The position numbers were made by a program, and so were the translations under genes. Under the pieces are notes generated by a model. That model was not told the origin of the DNA. It saw only the letters and a list, made by a program, of their open reading frames with translations, and ran no database searches. Shown in pieces: positions 8,206-15,227 of a stretch of 17,722 nt of DNA. How positions within the stretch are numbered: position 1 is the stretch's first letter; each line of letters opens with the position of its first letter. The DNA lies in contig CAZWHE010000078.1 in the NCBI GenBank assembly GCA_964633825.1, positions 1 to 17,722 of the forward strand, in the 5' to 3' direction. The stretch comes from CAZWHE01 sp964633825. GTDB lineage: Bacteria; Planctomycetota; B15-G4; CAYZWU01.

Positions 8206-8402
8206 TTAACCTCAACTATGCAAAAAACATCGAGCACAGGCGCGTCAGAGTGCGGCAGATGGGGCCGAAGAGCGTTTTTTCTGGGCCGTAGCGTATTTAA
8301 CAATACGTGAGGTTCAAAAAAAACGATATTTGACCCCAGGTGCCGTGCTATGGCGCGAGGTTCACCGGTCTGGACCGATGTTTTTTGCATAGTTGAGGTT
8401 AA
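8206..8402. mobile_element. MITE-like element with perfect 27-bp terminal inverted repeats
   Basis: The left arm (8206-8232, beginning TTAACCTCAACTATGC) is an exact reverse complement of the right arm (8376-8402, ending GCATAGTTGAGGTTAA). The total length is 197 bp, and the interior codes for nothing recognisable. If the TTAA at each edge (8206-8209 and 8399-8402) is a target duplication, the element proper is 189 bp with 23-bp repeats starting with CCTC. That layout would fit IS1380-type ends, but this family call is from memory and weak. A small internal inverted repeat, CGTATT-TAAC-AATACG, sits at 8292-8307 near the centre. The element lies 39 bp upstream of the preT ATG and 47 bp beyond the 3' end of the phosphoesterase gene. 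Confidence 0.8.
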
Positions 8403-8448
8403 AACAGGAAAAGGCGAATGTCAAAGGGTTTGGGCGGTGAGCCGGCGA

Positions 8449-8901
8449 TCACGTCCGTTCTTTACTCTTGAAGAGGAGCCAGCTGTCGTCTCCGCCCTTG
8501 GGGAAGCGGATCATGTTCCACGTCCCCTCGAGACGGCCGCCCCGGAGGGTGAAGGTGATCCGGTCCTCGGTCCATTCGTCGATGTGGAGCTCTCCCCTGT
8601 CCCAGATGATAACTTTGCCGGCGCCGTACTCTCCCTCGGGGATGGCGCCCTCGAAATCGCCGTACTCGAGATCGTGGTCGTCGACTTGGATGGCGAGACG
8701 CCGCACCCCGGGCTCGAGAGGAACGCCCTTGGGAACGGCCCAGCTCTTGAGAACGCCTTCCTTCTCGAGGCGGAGATCGAAGTGGAGAGTGCGCGCGTGA
8801 TGCTCGTGGACCACGAAGCGAGGCTGCGCGGTTTTCCCCGTCGGGCGATTCCCTTTTCGGTTGCTTGGCGAACGGTGACTCCGCGCTTTCTTTTCAGGCA
8901 T
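8449..8901 (-). CDS. Stand-alone LigD-type DNA 3'-phosphoesterase domain protein
   Basis: The 150-residue protein corresponds to the phosphoesterase module of bacterial DNA ligase D, without ligase or polymerase modules. Matches to the metal and phosphate ligands known from Pseudomonas LigD are visible: H34, H40, D42 and R44 in HEHHARTLHFDLRLE, K58 in SWAVPKG, H76 in DDHDLEYGDFEG, then IPEGEYGAG (87-95). The first about 27 residues are basic and probably disordered. Such enzymes trim 3'-phosphates and 3'-terminal ribonucleotides at broken ends. Its start overlaps the stop of the upstream nuclease gene by 8 nt, so the two are probably one operon and may act on the same DNA ends. No Ku or ligase gene is in the window. 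Confidence 0.88.
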   Translation of the reverse strand: MPEKKARSHRSPSNRKGNRPTGKTAQPRFVVHEHHARTLHFDLRLEKEGVLKSWAVPKGVPLEPGVRRLAIQVDDHDLEYGDFEGAIPEGEYGAGKVIIWDRGELHIDEWTEDRITFTLRGGRLEGTWNMIRFPKGGDDSWLLFKSKERT

Positions 8902-10135
8902 TGCCGCCCTCTCCTTGGTCCCGCCGCTTCCGTAGCGAGACGGTGGTCTTCGTCTCTTCCTTTACGAGATCGCGCACCCGGCCGGGGAGCCGGCCCGCCT
9001 CGTCCGTTTGTAGGAACTTCTCGAGCTTCCTGCGCGACAGGTCGGAGATCCGGGACCAGTACTCCGATTCCCTGACGAGCTCAACGAGCTCCGCGTACTC
9101 TTCCGGTTCGTGCGTTTTCGTGGGCACCTTCAAAGCGGTCTTTTCCCTCACAGCCGCTTCGAACTCGTCCCCGAAGACGCGGTCCACGCCCTTTTCCCGG
9201 GCGAACCTTTGGAGCGCCTCCTCGAGCCTCTTCTTCTCGGCCCTCAGCTCCTTCTCCAGGGCCGAGCACTTCCTGAGCTCCTCCCTGATCCCGGCGAGGC
9301 TGTTGACCAGGGCGGTCCCGTCCTCGACATCTCTCGCCTCGGGCTCGAGTTTCTTTGTCTCGAAGAGGTGGCGCCACTGGGGGCAGATCTCCTGGAACTC
9401 GCACCACCCGCAGAGAGCCGACTCCCTGGCCGGGAAGCTTCCCTTCTCCACGGCGTCTTCGATCTCGTCGATGCGGCCCACCACGCCTTTGCAGAGCTTT
9501 CTGAGCTGTGACGGTGTGCGACCCGACCGGATCTCGGCATCGAAGCGGAGGTAGTGCCAGACGAGCTTCACCTCTTCCACGCCGCTGAACATGTCGCGCA
9601 GGCCGATCTCGTAGAGAGCGAGCTGGCGGTCCCGGTCCGCCTCGGCCTGGGTCGGCAACGACGCGCTCGTCTTGTAGTCGTGGATCTCGAAAAGGCCGCC
9701 CTCCTTCCTGTCGAGACGGTCGATATATCCCTGGAGCTTGTACCGGCCCTCCCCGCCGGGGTCGAGATCAACGACGATCCTCTTCTCGATGCCCATCACC
9801 TTCCCCTCGTCGAAGGGGCGGTAGCGGCGGTAGTAGTCGCGCACCCCCTCCCGTGCCACGTTCCGGTAGTCCTCGGCACTGAATTCCTTTTTGCGGATCA
9901 CGATGTTGTCGTTCCACTCTCCCTCCCACTTCTTCTCGAAAAAGGCGAGCGTCTCCTCTTCGGTGAGGAGCTTGCCGTGGAGCCTGCATTTGTAGAGGTG
10001 TTCGAGGGCATCGTGGGCGCGCGACCCGAGGAAGAACTCGACCGGCGTGATCCCGGTTCTGATCCTGTCCACGTAAGCGTACCGGTACTTGAGCGGGCAC
10101 TGCTCGAAAGCGCTGATCCGGGAGTGGGAATACAT
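8894..10135 (-). CDS. RecB/Cas4-like PD-(D/E)XK nuclease with probable 4Fe-4S cluster
   Basis: The 413-residue protein shows, counting from ATG 10135: C13 in FEQCPLKYRY, H41 in GSRAHDALE, D139 in YIDRLD, the D153-x-K155 active-site pair in HDYKTS, and Q171/Y175 in QLALYEI. The trio C242, C245 and C251 lies in CGWCEFQEIC. One early cysteine plus a late cluster of three is the iron-sulfur pattern of Cas4 and AddB nucleases. A charged helical stretch (about 282-320) is likely a coiled coil, and a lysine- and arginine-rich tail follows. The ATG at 10135 has GGGGAG 8 nt upstream; a TTG 18 nt earlier is less likely. No cas genes or CRISPR repeats occur here, so a repair role with the adjacent phosphoesterase is more likely. 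Confidence 0.85.
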   Translation of the reverse strand: MYSHSRISAFEQCPLKYRYAYVDRIRTGITPVEFFLGSRAHDALEHLYKCRLHGKLLTEEETLAFFEKKWEGEWNDNIVIRKKEFSAEDYRNVAREGVRDYYRRYRPFDEGKVMGIEKRIVVDLDPGGEGRYKLQGYIDRLDRKEGGLFEIHDYKTSASLPTQAEADRDRQLALYEIGLRDMFSGVEEVKLVWHYLRFDAEIRSGRTPSQLRKLCKGVVGRIDEIEDAVEKGSFPARESALCGWCEFQEICPQWRHLFETKKLEPEARDVEDGTALVNSLAGIREELRKCSALEKELRAEKKRLEEALQRFAREKGVDRVFGDEFEAAVREKTALKVPTKTHEPEEYAELVELVRESEYWSRISDLSRRKLEKFLQTDEAGRLPGRVRDLVKEETKTTVSLRKRRDQGEGGNA

Positions 10136-10192
10136 CCTGAAAGCTCCCCGCAAAAAAGACTCTCTATCGACACCACCTCTTATAACGCCCGA

Positions 10193-11368
10193 TCAGGAAA
10201 TATCAACGACGCGCTCCATCCTGTAGTGCTGGAGAAGGCGGTGAAAGCGCCTCGACTGGAGCGGATCATCACCCGCGCGAAAGAGGTGGGACGGACAGTT
10301 GCAGTCGGACGACCCGAAACCCGGGATCTCCTCCACGCTGAAATTCCGCATCGCACGGGCGAGGTCGCATTCGAGATCATCGGCCGTCAGGATCGGGAGA
10401 GCGGCGTACCACTCAGCCGCGGCGCGGAGCGCATCGATGTGCCAGTGCGGTTTCTTGCGGAGCCTGCGGTGGCGGTCGACGCGCTTCGACAGGCTCTTCA
10501 TGGCGGAGCCGACATAGACGTAATAACCGGGCTCGAAGCGGATCTTTCCGAGGCGGCCCACGTCGATCACGCGTTTTCGCGGAAGCCTGAGAACCACGAA
10601 ATAGCTCCCCCGGTCCCGGGCTTCGCGTTCCACCATCTTCCAGGGCACGGGGAGGAGACGGACCTCGTTCATGAGTGTCAGGTCATCCCTCCACCCGATC
10701 GAGAGGGGGATGACACGGATCTTTCTGCGCACGGCGCAGAGCGCTTTTGCAAAGGCGAGATCGGTGTGGAACTCGGGCAGGAAAGACTCCATCCTGGGCG
10801 AGTTGACGAGAAAGAGAACGGCGCTTTCTCTCCGCCCCTTCGCCAGGGCGGCGAGCTCCTCGATGTGCCTCTTTCCGCGCGCCGTGACAGCATCGGGGAA
10901 CATGGCCACTCGCTCGCTGAAGAGCGTGCACGACTTCACCTCGACGAGCATCTCGGCCCTCCCCTTTCTCAAGAGGAAGTCGAACCGGGACCTGCTTTTC
11001 GTCCTCCCGCAGCGCGGCCCTTCCCCGGCCGGACCGGCAACCACCTCCCGGCCGGCGATCGTCCACCCCTCGAGCCCGGGGACGCGACCCTCGTCGATGA
11101 GGCGGGCGGCCACGTCGTTCATCCTGTGCGTATGGAGCACGACGGGCTTACCCGTCCGTCCCTCGACGGCCACGGCCGTCCACTCGAACTTCCGACCGGG
11201 CGCATCGCTCCTCTCGAGCCAAACCCGCACCCCGGGGAAAAGGAGCTCCCAGAGTCGTCCCGGGTTGGGGAGGTAGGCTTTTCGCATCTTGCCGTCCGCT
11301 TCGCAGACGAGGCAGAACCGGTTCGGCCGGGAGACGTACCGGCCCTGGACGAGGGGTCGGGAAAAAAT
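10193..11368 (-). CDS. sfsA: SfsA-family DNA-binding/nuclease domain fused to DUF123 (GIY-YIG-like) domain, ATT start
   Basis: The N-terminal about 240 residues match SfsA: GRYVSRPNRF near the start, then LPNPGRLWELLFPG, VWLERSD, and a PD-(D/E)XK-like core with RFDFLL and LVEVKSCTL. The C-terminal about 150 residues match DUF123: GSYFVVLRL, YYVYVGSAM, KPHWHIDAL and GFGSSDCNCPSHLF. Starting at the first ATG (11287) would cut off the conserved GRYVSRPNRF segment. The frame continues 27 codons upstream to an ATT at 11368, with AAGGAG 7 nt before it and an in-frame TAA just beyond; no ATG, GTG or TTG lies in between. The ATT start is therefore the best supported, giving 391 residues. An ATG-to-ATT mutation that weakens expression is possible. 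The biochemical role of SfsA is poorly defined. Confidence 0.8.
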   Translation of the reverse strand: MFSRPLVQGRYVSRPNRFCLVCEADGKMRKAYLPNPGRLWELLFPGVRVWLERSDAPGRKFEWTAVAVEGRTGKPVVLHTHRMNDVAARLIDEGRVPGLEGWTIAGREVVAGPAGEGPRCGRTKSRSRFDFLLRKGRAEMLVEVKSCTLFSERVAMFPDAVTARGKRHIEELAALAKGRRESAVLFLVNSPRMESFLPEFHTDLAFAKALCAVRRKIRVIPLSIGWRDDLTLMNEVRLLPVPWKMVEREARDRGSYFVVLRLPRKRVIDVGRLGKIRFEPGYYVYVGSAMKSLSKRVDRHRRLRKKPHWHIDALRAAAEWYAALPILTADDLECDLARAMRNFSVEEIPGFGSSDCNCPSHLFRAGDDPLQSRRFHRLLQHYRMERVVDIS

Positions 11369-11470
11369 GGTTGTGCTCCTTTTTTACTAAATTTTGCCAA
11401 AAAATCGAAATTTATTTGAAAACCACTATAAATACTATAGCATATTATATCATTGAAATGGAGAAATGAT
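11369..11470. promoter_or_regulatory. AT-rich divergent promoter region between sfsA and hsdM, with candidate operator CTATA-N5-TATAG
   Basis: This about 100-bp gap separates the minus-strand repair genes from the plus-strand defence operon and is much more AT-rich than either side. A symmetrical site CTATA-AATAC-TATAG lies at 11426-11440. A TATAAT on the minus strand (11449-11444) could be a -10 element for sfsA. On the plus strand TTGAAA (11416-11421) and TATTAT (11443-11448) are visible, but their spacing (21 bp) is too wide for a good pair. The hsdM ATG at 11471 has GGAG 7 nt upstream. The spacing of the symmetrical site resembles restriction-modification controller-protein boxes, suggesting control by the HTH of HsdM itself. 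Confidence 0.45.
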
Positions 11471-13300
11471 ATGGATGACAGAGAGATTCCTGACATTCTT
11501 AAACAGATCAGATCCAAGTTGAGTTTGAGCCAGGAAGAACTTGCCGCAAAACTGGGTGTTGCGTTCTCAACTCTGAATCGTTGGGAAAATGGAAAGAGTA
11601 CACCGCGAGGCAATGCCAAGCAAGCCATTAGTGAGCTCATTACCGAAATCGGTCAGGTCGAAACCGAATCGGGCCCCGGAACGAAAAAGCGCCGGCTCCG
11701 AAAAACAGCTAGGGAAGACGTACTGACCACGAAGGTGATGGAGCAGATGCTCTGGAACGCGGCCTGTTCCATCAGGGGTGAAAAAGACGCACCCAAGTTC
11801 AAGGACTACATCCTGCCTCTCGTGTTCATCAAACGGCTTTCGGACGTCTTCGAGGATGAGGTCGAGCGCCTTGCCGAAACCTACGGCGATGCGGAGACGG
11901 CGCTTTCCATCATCGAGGCGGACAAGAGCCTCGTCCGGTTCTATATTCCGCCCGAAGCCCGGTGGCCGGTCGTCAGCGGCAGAGAGCCGTTCAAATGGCC
12001 CGGGGACCGGAAACCCAAGACACTCGGCGAACAGCTCACCCTCACAATGCGGACGATCGTCAAGGCCAATGCCGGCGACCGCCGCAAAGACCTGAGCGGC
12101 GTCATCGACATCGTGGACTTCAACGAGACGCGCAGCGGCGAGCGCGAGATCAGCGACGCCGCCCTAACCGGCGTGATCGAGACCCTGTCCGACCCCCGCC
12201 ACCGGCTGGGGCTCTACGATGTAGAGCCCGATTTCCTCGGCCGCTGCTACGAATACCTGCTGAGGAAGTTCGCCGAGGGACAGGGGCAGAGCGCCGGGGA
12301 GTTCTTCACACCCACCGAGGTCGGATGGCTCATGGCCTCCATGGTGCGTCCGGCCCAGGGAGAGGAGGTCTATGACTACGCCTGCGGGTCGGCGGGACTT
12401 CTAGTCAAGTGCGAGCTGACTCTCCAGGAACGCGAAGTCAAGGTCAGCCGGCCTCTCAAACTCTACGGCCAGGAACTGACCGGTTCCAGTTACGCCATCG
12501 CCCGGATGAACATGGTCATTCACGACATGGAAGGCGAAATCGTCCGCGGCAATTCAATGACTAATCCCAAGTTCCGCAATAAGGATTCCAGCCTGAGGAT
12601 GTTCGACATTGTAGTCGCCAATCCAATGTGGAATCAACCTTTCGACGTTTCGACCTACGAGAAGGATGACTTCGGCCGTTTCGAGGAGCATGGCGGCATC
12701 ACGTCGGGAAAGGCCGACTGGGCCTGGCTGCAGCATACGGTATCCACGATCAAACCCACGGGGCGCGCGGCAATCGTTCTCGACACTGGCGCTGTGACGC
12801 GCGGCAGCGGGAGCCGGAACGAGGACAAGGAAAAGACCATCCGCAAGTGGTTCGTGGACAACGACCTCGTCGAGGGCGTCATCCTTCTGCCGGATAACTT
12901 GTTCTACAACACCACTGCTGCCGGGATCATCATCCTGCTGAATCGGCAAAAGCTTCCCAAACGCAAGGGCCGGATCGTGCTTGTCAACGCGAGCCGGGAG
13001 TTACAGAAAGGCCGTCCCAAAAACTACATCCCGGCCGAGGGCATCCGCAGGATCTCCCAGACTTTCATCAAGGGCCGGGACGAGGAGCGGTTCGTCAAGG
13101 TCATCACCAACGAAGAGGCCGCCGGGAACGACTACAACCTTTCGCCCTCGCGGTACGTGGACACAAGCGAAAAAGAGGTATACCGCCCCATCCCCGAGAT
13201 TCTGGGCGAGCTCTGGGGACCCGACGGCCTGGAGAAGAAGGCAAAGAAGATCGATGCCGATCTGCGCAAGATCTTCAAGCAGCTAGGGTTTGGTGGATGA
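11471..13300 (+). CDS. hsdM: Type I restriction-modification DNA methyltransferase subunit with N-terminal XRE-type HTH
   Basis: The 609-residue protein begins with a Cro/CI-type helix-turn-helix (about 7-58; LSLSQEELAAKLGVAFSTLN then RWENGKSTP), followed by a short basic linker (about 65-82). Next come the HsdM N-terminal helical domain (about 86-260) and the N6-adenine methyltransferase core. The core shows GEFFTPTEVGWLMA (276-289), motif I as YDYACGSAGLL (301-311) and motif IV as NPMW (384-387). It would methylate adenine in the target chosen by HsdS and form the core of the restriction complex. The start is ATG 11471 with GGAG 7 nt upstream; a TTG 18 nt earlier is in frame but less likely. 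The HTH fusion suggests autoregulation. The gene is GC-rich, unlike hsdS and the CBASS genes that follow. Confidence 0.93.
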   Translation: MDDREIPDILKQIRSKLSLSQEELAAKLGVAFSTLNRWENGKSTPRGNAKQAISELITEIGQVETESGPGTKKRRLRKTAREDVLTTKVMEQMLWNAACSIRGEKDAPKFKDYILPLVFIKRLSDVFEDEVERLAETYGDAETALSIIEADKSLVRFYIPPEARWPVVSGREPFKWPGDRKPKTLGEQLTLTMRTIVKANAGDRRKDLSGVIDIVDFNETRSGEREISDAALTGVIETLSDPRHRLGLYDVEPDFLGRCYEYLLRKFAEGQGQSAGEFFTPTEVGWLMASMVRPAQGEEVYDYACGSAGLLVKCELTLQEREVKVSRPLKLYGQELTGSSYAIARMNMVIHDMEGEIVRGNSMTNPKFRNKDSSLRMFDIVVANPMWNQPFDVSTYEKDDFGRFEEHGGITSGKADWAWLQHTVSTIKPTGRAAIVLDTGAVTRGSGSRNEDKEKTIRKWFVDNDLVEGVILLPDNLFYNTTAAGIIILLNRQKLPKRKGRIVLVNASRELQKGRPKNYIPAEGIRRISQTFIKGRDEERFVKVITNEEAAGNDYNLSPSRYVDTSEKEVYRPIPEILGELWGPDGLEKKAKKIDADLRKIFKQLGFGG

Positions 13301-13360
13301 AGAAGGAATGAGATATCAAGCTGTCATGTAATAGATTATTTACCAAAGAGTTAGGTTTTT

Positions 13361-13381
13361 GACATCGCAAAATGCGATGTC
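13361..13381. repeat. Perfect 9-bp inverted repeat (loop AAA) at the 5' end of the ORF6N gene
   Basis: GACATCGCA-AAA-TGCGATGTC lies just upstream of, or within, the start of the ORF6N gene. Its 13-nt core TCGCAAAATGCGA is identical to the core of a second palindrome inside the same gene (13610-13636). It could be an operator, an RNA hairpin affecting translation, or a copy of a small palindromic repeat. There is no U-run, so a terminator is unlikely. Confidence 0.7.
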
Positions 13382-13406
13382 AAAGAAGAGCTTGGTCGAT
13401 TTAACA

Positions 13407-13967
13407 ATGAACAAAAAGGACATATTATTGACGCCGATGCCGGTCGAACCCGTAATCCGGACGGTCCGCGGGCAGAAGGTCATTCTGGATTATGAGCTGG
13501 CGAAGATCTACGGCATTCAGACATATCGTCTGAACGAGGCGGTGAAGCGCAATCGCGAGCGCTTTCCCGAGGACTTCATGTTCCAGATTTCGAAAGAGGA
13601 GCAGCAAGTTTTAAGGTCGCAAAATGCGACCTTAAAGCCTGGCCGTGGCGGGCGACGGACCGTGCCCTACGCATTCACCGAGCACGGAGCACTGATGGCC
13701 GCCAACATCCTGAAAAGTGAAACAGCCGTCGCCATGAGCATCTACGTTGTCCGCGCCTTCATCCGGATGCGCCGGGAACTCACATCCCGCAGCGATCTCG
13801 AGAAGCGCCTCGACAAGATCGAGAAGATCCTCCTCGTCCACAATTCGCAGTTGAAGGACCTGTTTGAGAAGATCCGCCCGTTGCTGCTTCCGCCCCCCAA
13901 TCCACCGCGGAAGAGGATCGGGTTTGGGGTGGAAAAATCAGGAAAGAAAAACTCAAAAAGGAAGTGA
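13407..13967 (+). CDS. ORF6N-domain protein (phage-type DNA-binding domain) in a type I RM operon
   Basis: Residues about 15-105 match the ORF6N domain: VIRTVRGQKVILDYELAKIY, then RLNEAVKRNRERFPEDFMFQ and PYAFTEHGALMAANIL. A charged C-terminal helix follows (about 127-150; LEKRLDKIEKILL), then a basic, proline-rich tail. The domain occurs in phage and mobile-element regulators, and such genes often sit among hsdM and hsdS; the exact role is unknown. The ATG at 13407 gives the usual short leader but has no clear ribosome-binding site. Alternative in-frame starts are TTG 13359 and ATG 13377, both inside or beside the upstream palindrome. The gene ends 3 nt before hsdS. It may regulate the operon or modulate restriction. 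Confidence 0.8.
   Translation: MNKKDILLTPMPVEPVIRTVRGQKVILDYELAKIYGIQTYRLNEAVKRNRERFPEDFMFQISKEEQQVLRSQNATLKPGRGGRRTVPYAFTEHGALMAANILKSETAVAMSIYVVRAFIRMRRELTSRSDLEKRLDKIEKILLVHNSQLKDLFEKIRPLLLPPPNPPRKRIGFGVEKSGKKNSKRK
13610..13636. repeat. Perfect 12-bp inverted repeat (loop AAA) inside the ORF6N gene
   Basis: TTTAAGGTCGCA-AAA-TGCGACCTTAAA is a perfect hairpin within the coding sequence, encoding part of LRSQNATLK. Its core equals that of the palindrome at 13361-13381 and lies in the same reading frame (both encode SQNA). The strict symmetry over 27 nt is more than codon choice would normally give. Confidence 0.75.
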
Positions 13968-13970
13968 GTA

Positions 13971-15227
13971 ATGGCCAAGGAATGGCGTGATGTAAGGTTA
14001 GGAGAGATCTGCAATAAGCCACAGTACGGATTCACTGCATCCGCGGAAAACATCCCAGATGGCCCTAAGTTCCTGCGCATCACTGACATCACAGAGTTGG
14101 GAGTTAATTGGGATACAGTACCACACTGTCAGTGTCCTACAGCCTCCATAGCCTCCTATCGTCTTGAGCACAATGACATCCTTGTTGCACGAATCGGTGC
14201 AACGACGGGGAAGAGTTTCATTGTGAAGTGTCCACCGCTGGCTGTTTTCGCGTCTTATCTGATAAGATTCAAAGCACACCCGGATATTTGTCCCGATTTC
14301 TTGTTCTACTTTCTTCATACGGATGATTACTGGTCTCAGGTTCGTATGAACAAGGACAAGAACCTCAAAGGTGGCGTAAATGCAACTGTCCTTTCAGGCT
14401 TAACTCTTTCCCTGCCTTCTCCTCCCGAACAAAAGAAGATCTCAGTAGTGCTACTGAAGATTCAGCAAGCGATCGAGACACAAGAGAATATCATCCAGTC
14501 GCTGAGCGACCTCAAGAAGTCGACCATGCAGCAACTCTTCACATACGGCCTCCGCGGCGAGAAAACCAAGATGACTGAGATAGGGGAGATTCCTGAGAGT
14601 TGGGAGGTGAAAAAGATAGAAGATTTTCTAAAGGAGTCAATCTATGGATTGTCAATACGGGGTCAAATAAAAGGTAATTATCCAATACTCAGAATGAACT
14701 GCCAGATTGACGGTATGGTCGTATTTGATGACCTGCAATTTGTAGATCTTGACGCAAAGATGTTTGAGAAGTTTCGCCTAATGGACGGCGACCTGCTCTT
14801 TAATCGAACGAACAGCCATGACCTTGTTGGCCGAATGGCTGTTTACCATTCGGATCATGAGGCTGTTTTTGCGTCATATCTCATCCGCTTGAGGCTTGAC
14901 CAACTACATGCGGATCCTGATTTCGTGAATTATTACTTCAACAGGAATGATACTCAGGCCAGGATAAAGACATTGGCGTCGCGCGGGGTAAGCCAGTCGA
15001 ATATCAGCGCCAGCAAGCTAAAAACATTTGAAATGCCCTTGCCATCGAACTTAGACGAACAAACTGAAGTAGCTGGGATTTTTAAAGAAGTTGATGGCAA
15101 GGTACGGATGCATGAATTAAAGAAATCCTGCCTTCAGGACCTTTTCAAAACAACGTTGAATAAGCTGATGACAGGCAAGATAAGGGCGAATGATTTAAAT
15201 ATTGATACTAGCGAGGTTGAGGAATGA
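13971..15227 (+). CDS. hsdS: Type I restriction-modification specificity subunit
   Basis: The 418-residue protein has the two-fold HsdS plan. Target recognition domain 1 spans about 1-150. A central helical spacer follows, about 152-200, containing PPEQKKISVVLLKIQQAIET. Target recognition domain 2 spans about 208-365, then a distal helical region with LDEQTEVAGIFKEVD and a C-terminal LMTGKIR. The heptapeptide FASYLIR occurs in both halves (93-99 and 300-306), showing the internal duplication. The protein would set the bipartite DNA target for HsdM and a restriction subunit. AAGGAAG lies 6 nt before the ATG. Codon use is more AT-rich than in hsdM, as is common where recognition domains are exchanged. 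The stop overlaps the capV start (ATGA), an unusual link to a different defence system. Confidence 0.93.
   Translation: MAKEWRDVRLGEICNKPQYGFTASAENIPDGPKFLRITDITELGVNWDTVPHCQCPTASIASYRLEHNDILVARIGATTGKSFIVKCPPLAVFASYLIRFKAHPDICPDFLFYFLHTDDYWSQVRMNKDKNLKGGVNATVLSGLTLSLPSPPEQKKISVVLLKIQQAIETQENIIQSLSDLKKSTMQQLFTYGLRGEKTKMTEIGEIPESWEVKKIEDFLKESIYGLSIRGQIKGNYPILRMNCQIDGMVVFDDLQFVDLDAKMFEKFRLMDGDLLFNRTNSHDLVGRMAVYHSDHEAVFASYLIRLRLDQLHADPDFVNYYFNRNDTQARIKTLASRGVSQSNISASKLKTFEMPLPSNLDEQTEVAGIFKEVDGKVRMHELKKSCLQDLFKTTLNKLMTGKIRANDLNIDTSEVEE

Noticed and set aside
8160..8390. 76-codon minus-strand frame starting inside the right terminal repeat of the MITE-like element
   Set aside because: It begins in one inverted-repeat arm and reads through the other into the preT leader, with no recognisable domain or ribosome-binding site. 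Probably fortuitous.
8894..10135. Cas4 as part of a CRISPR system
   Set aside because: There are no CRISPR repeats or other cas genes; the cysteine pattern alone does not separate Cas4 from other RecB-like nucleases, and the protein is longer than typical Cas4.
11389..11413. AAATTT repeated on either side of a 13-bp gap
   Set aside because: Expected by chance in such AT-rich DNA, and no other support for an attachment or binding site.
9554..11419. 621-codon open frame on the plus strand
   Set aside because: It is antisense to the nuclease and SfsA genes, which have clear motifs and ribosome-binding sites; the frame has no family resemblance.
13301..13406. Terminator between hsdM and the ORF6N gene
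   Set aside because: The hairpin at 13361-13381 has no U-run after it, shares its core with an internal palindrome, and the genes on both sides look like one operon.
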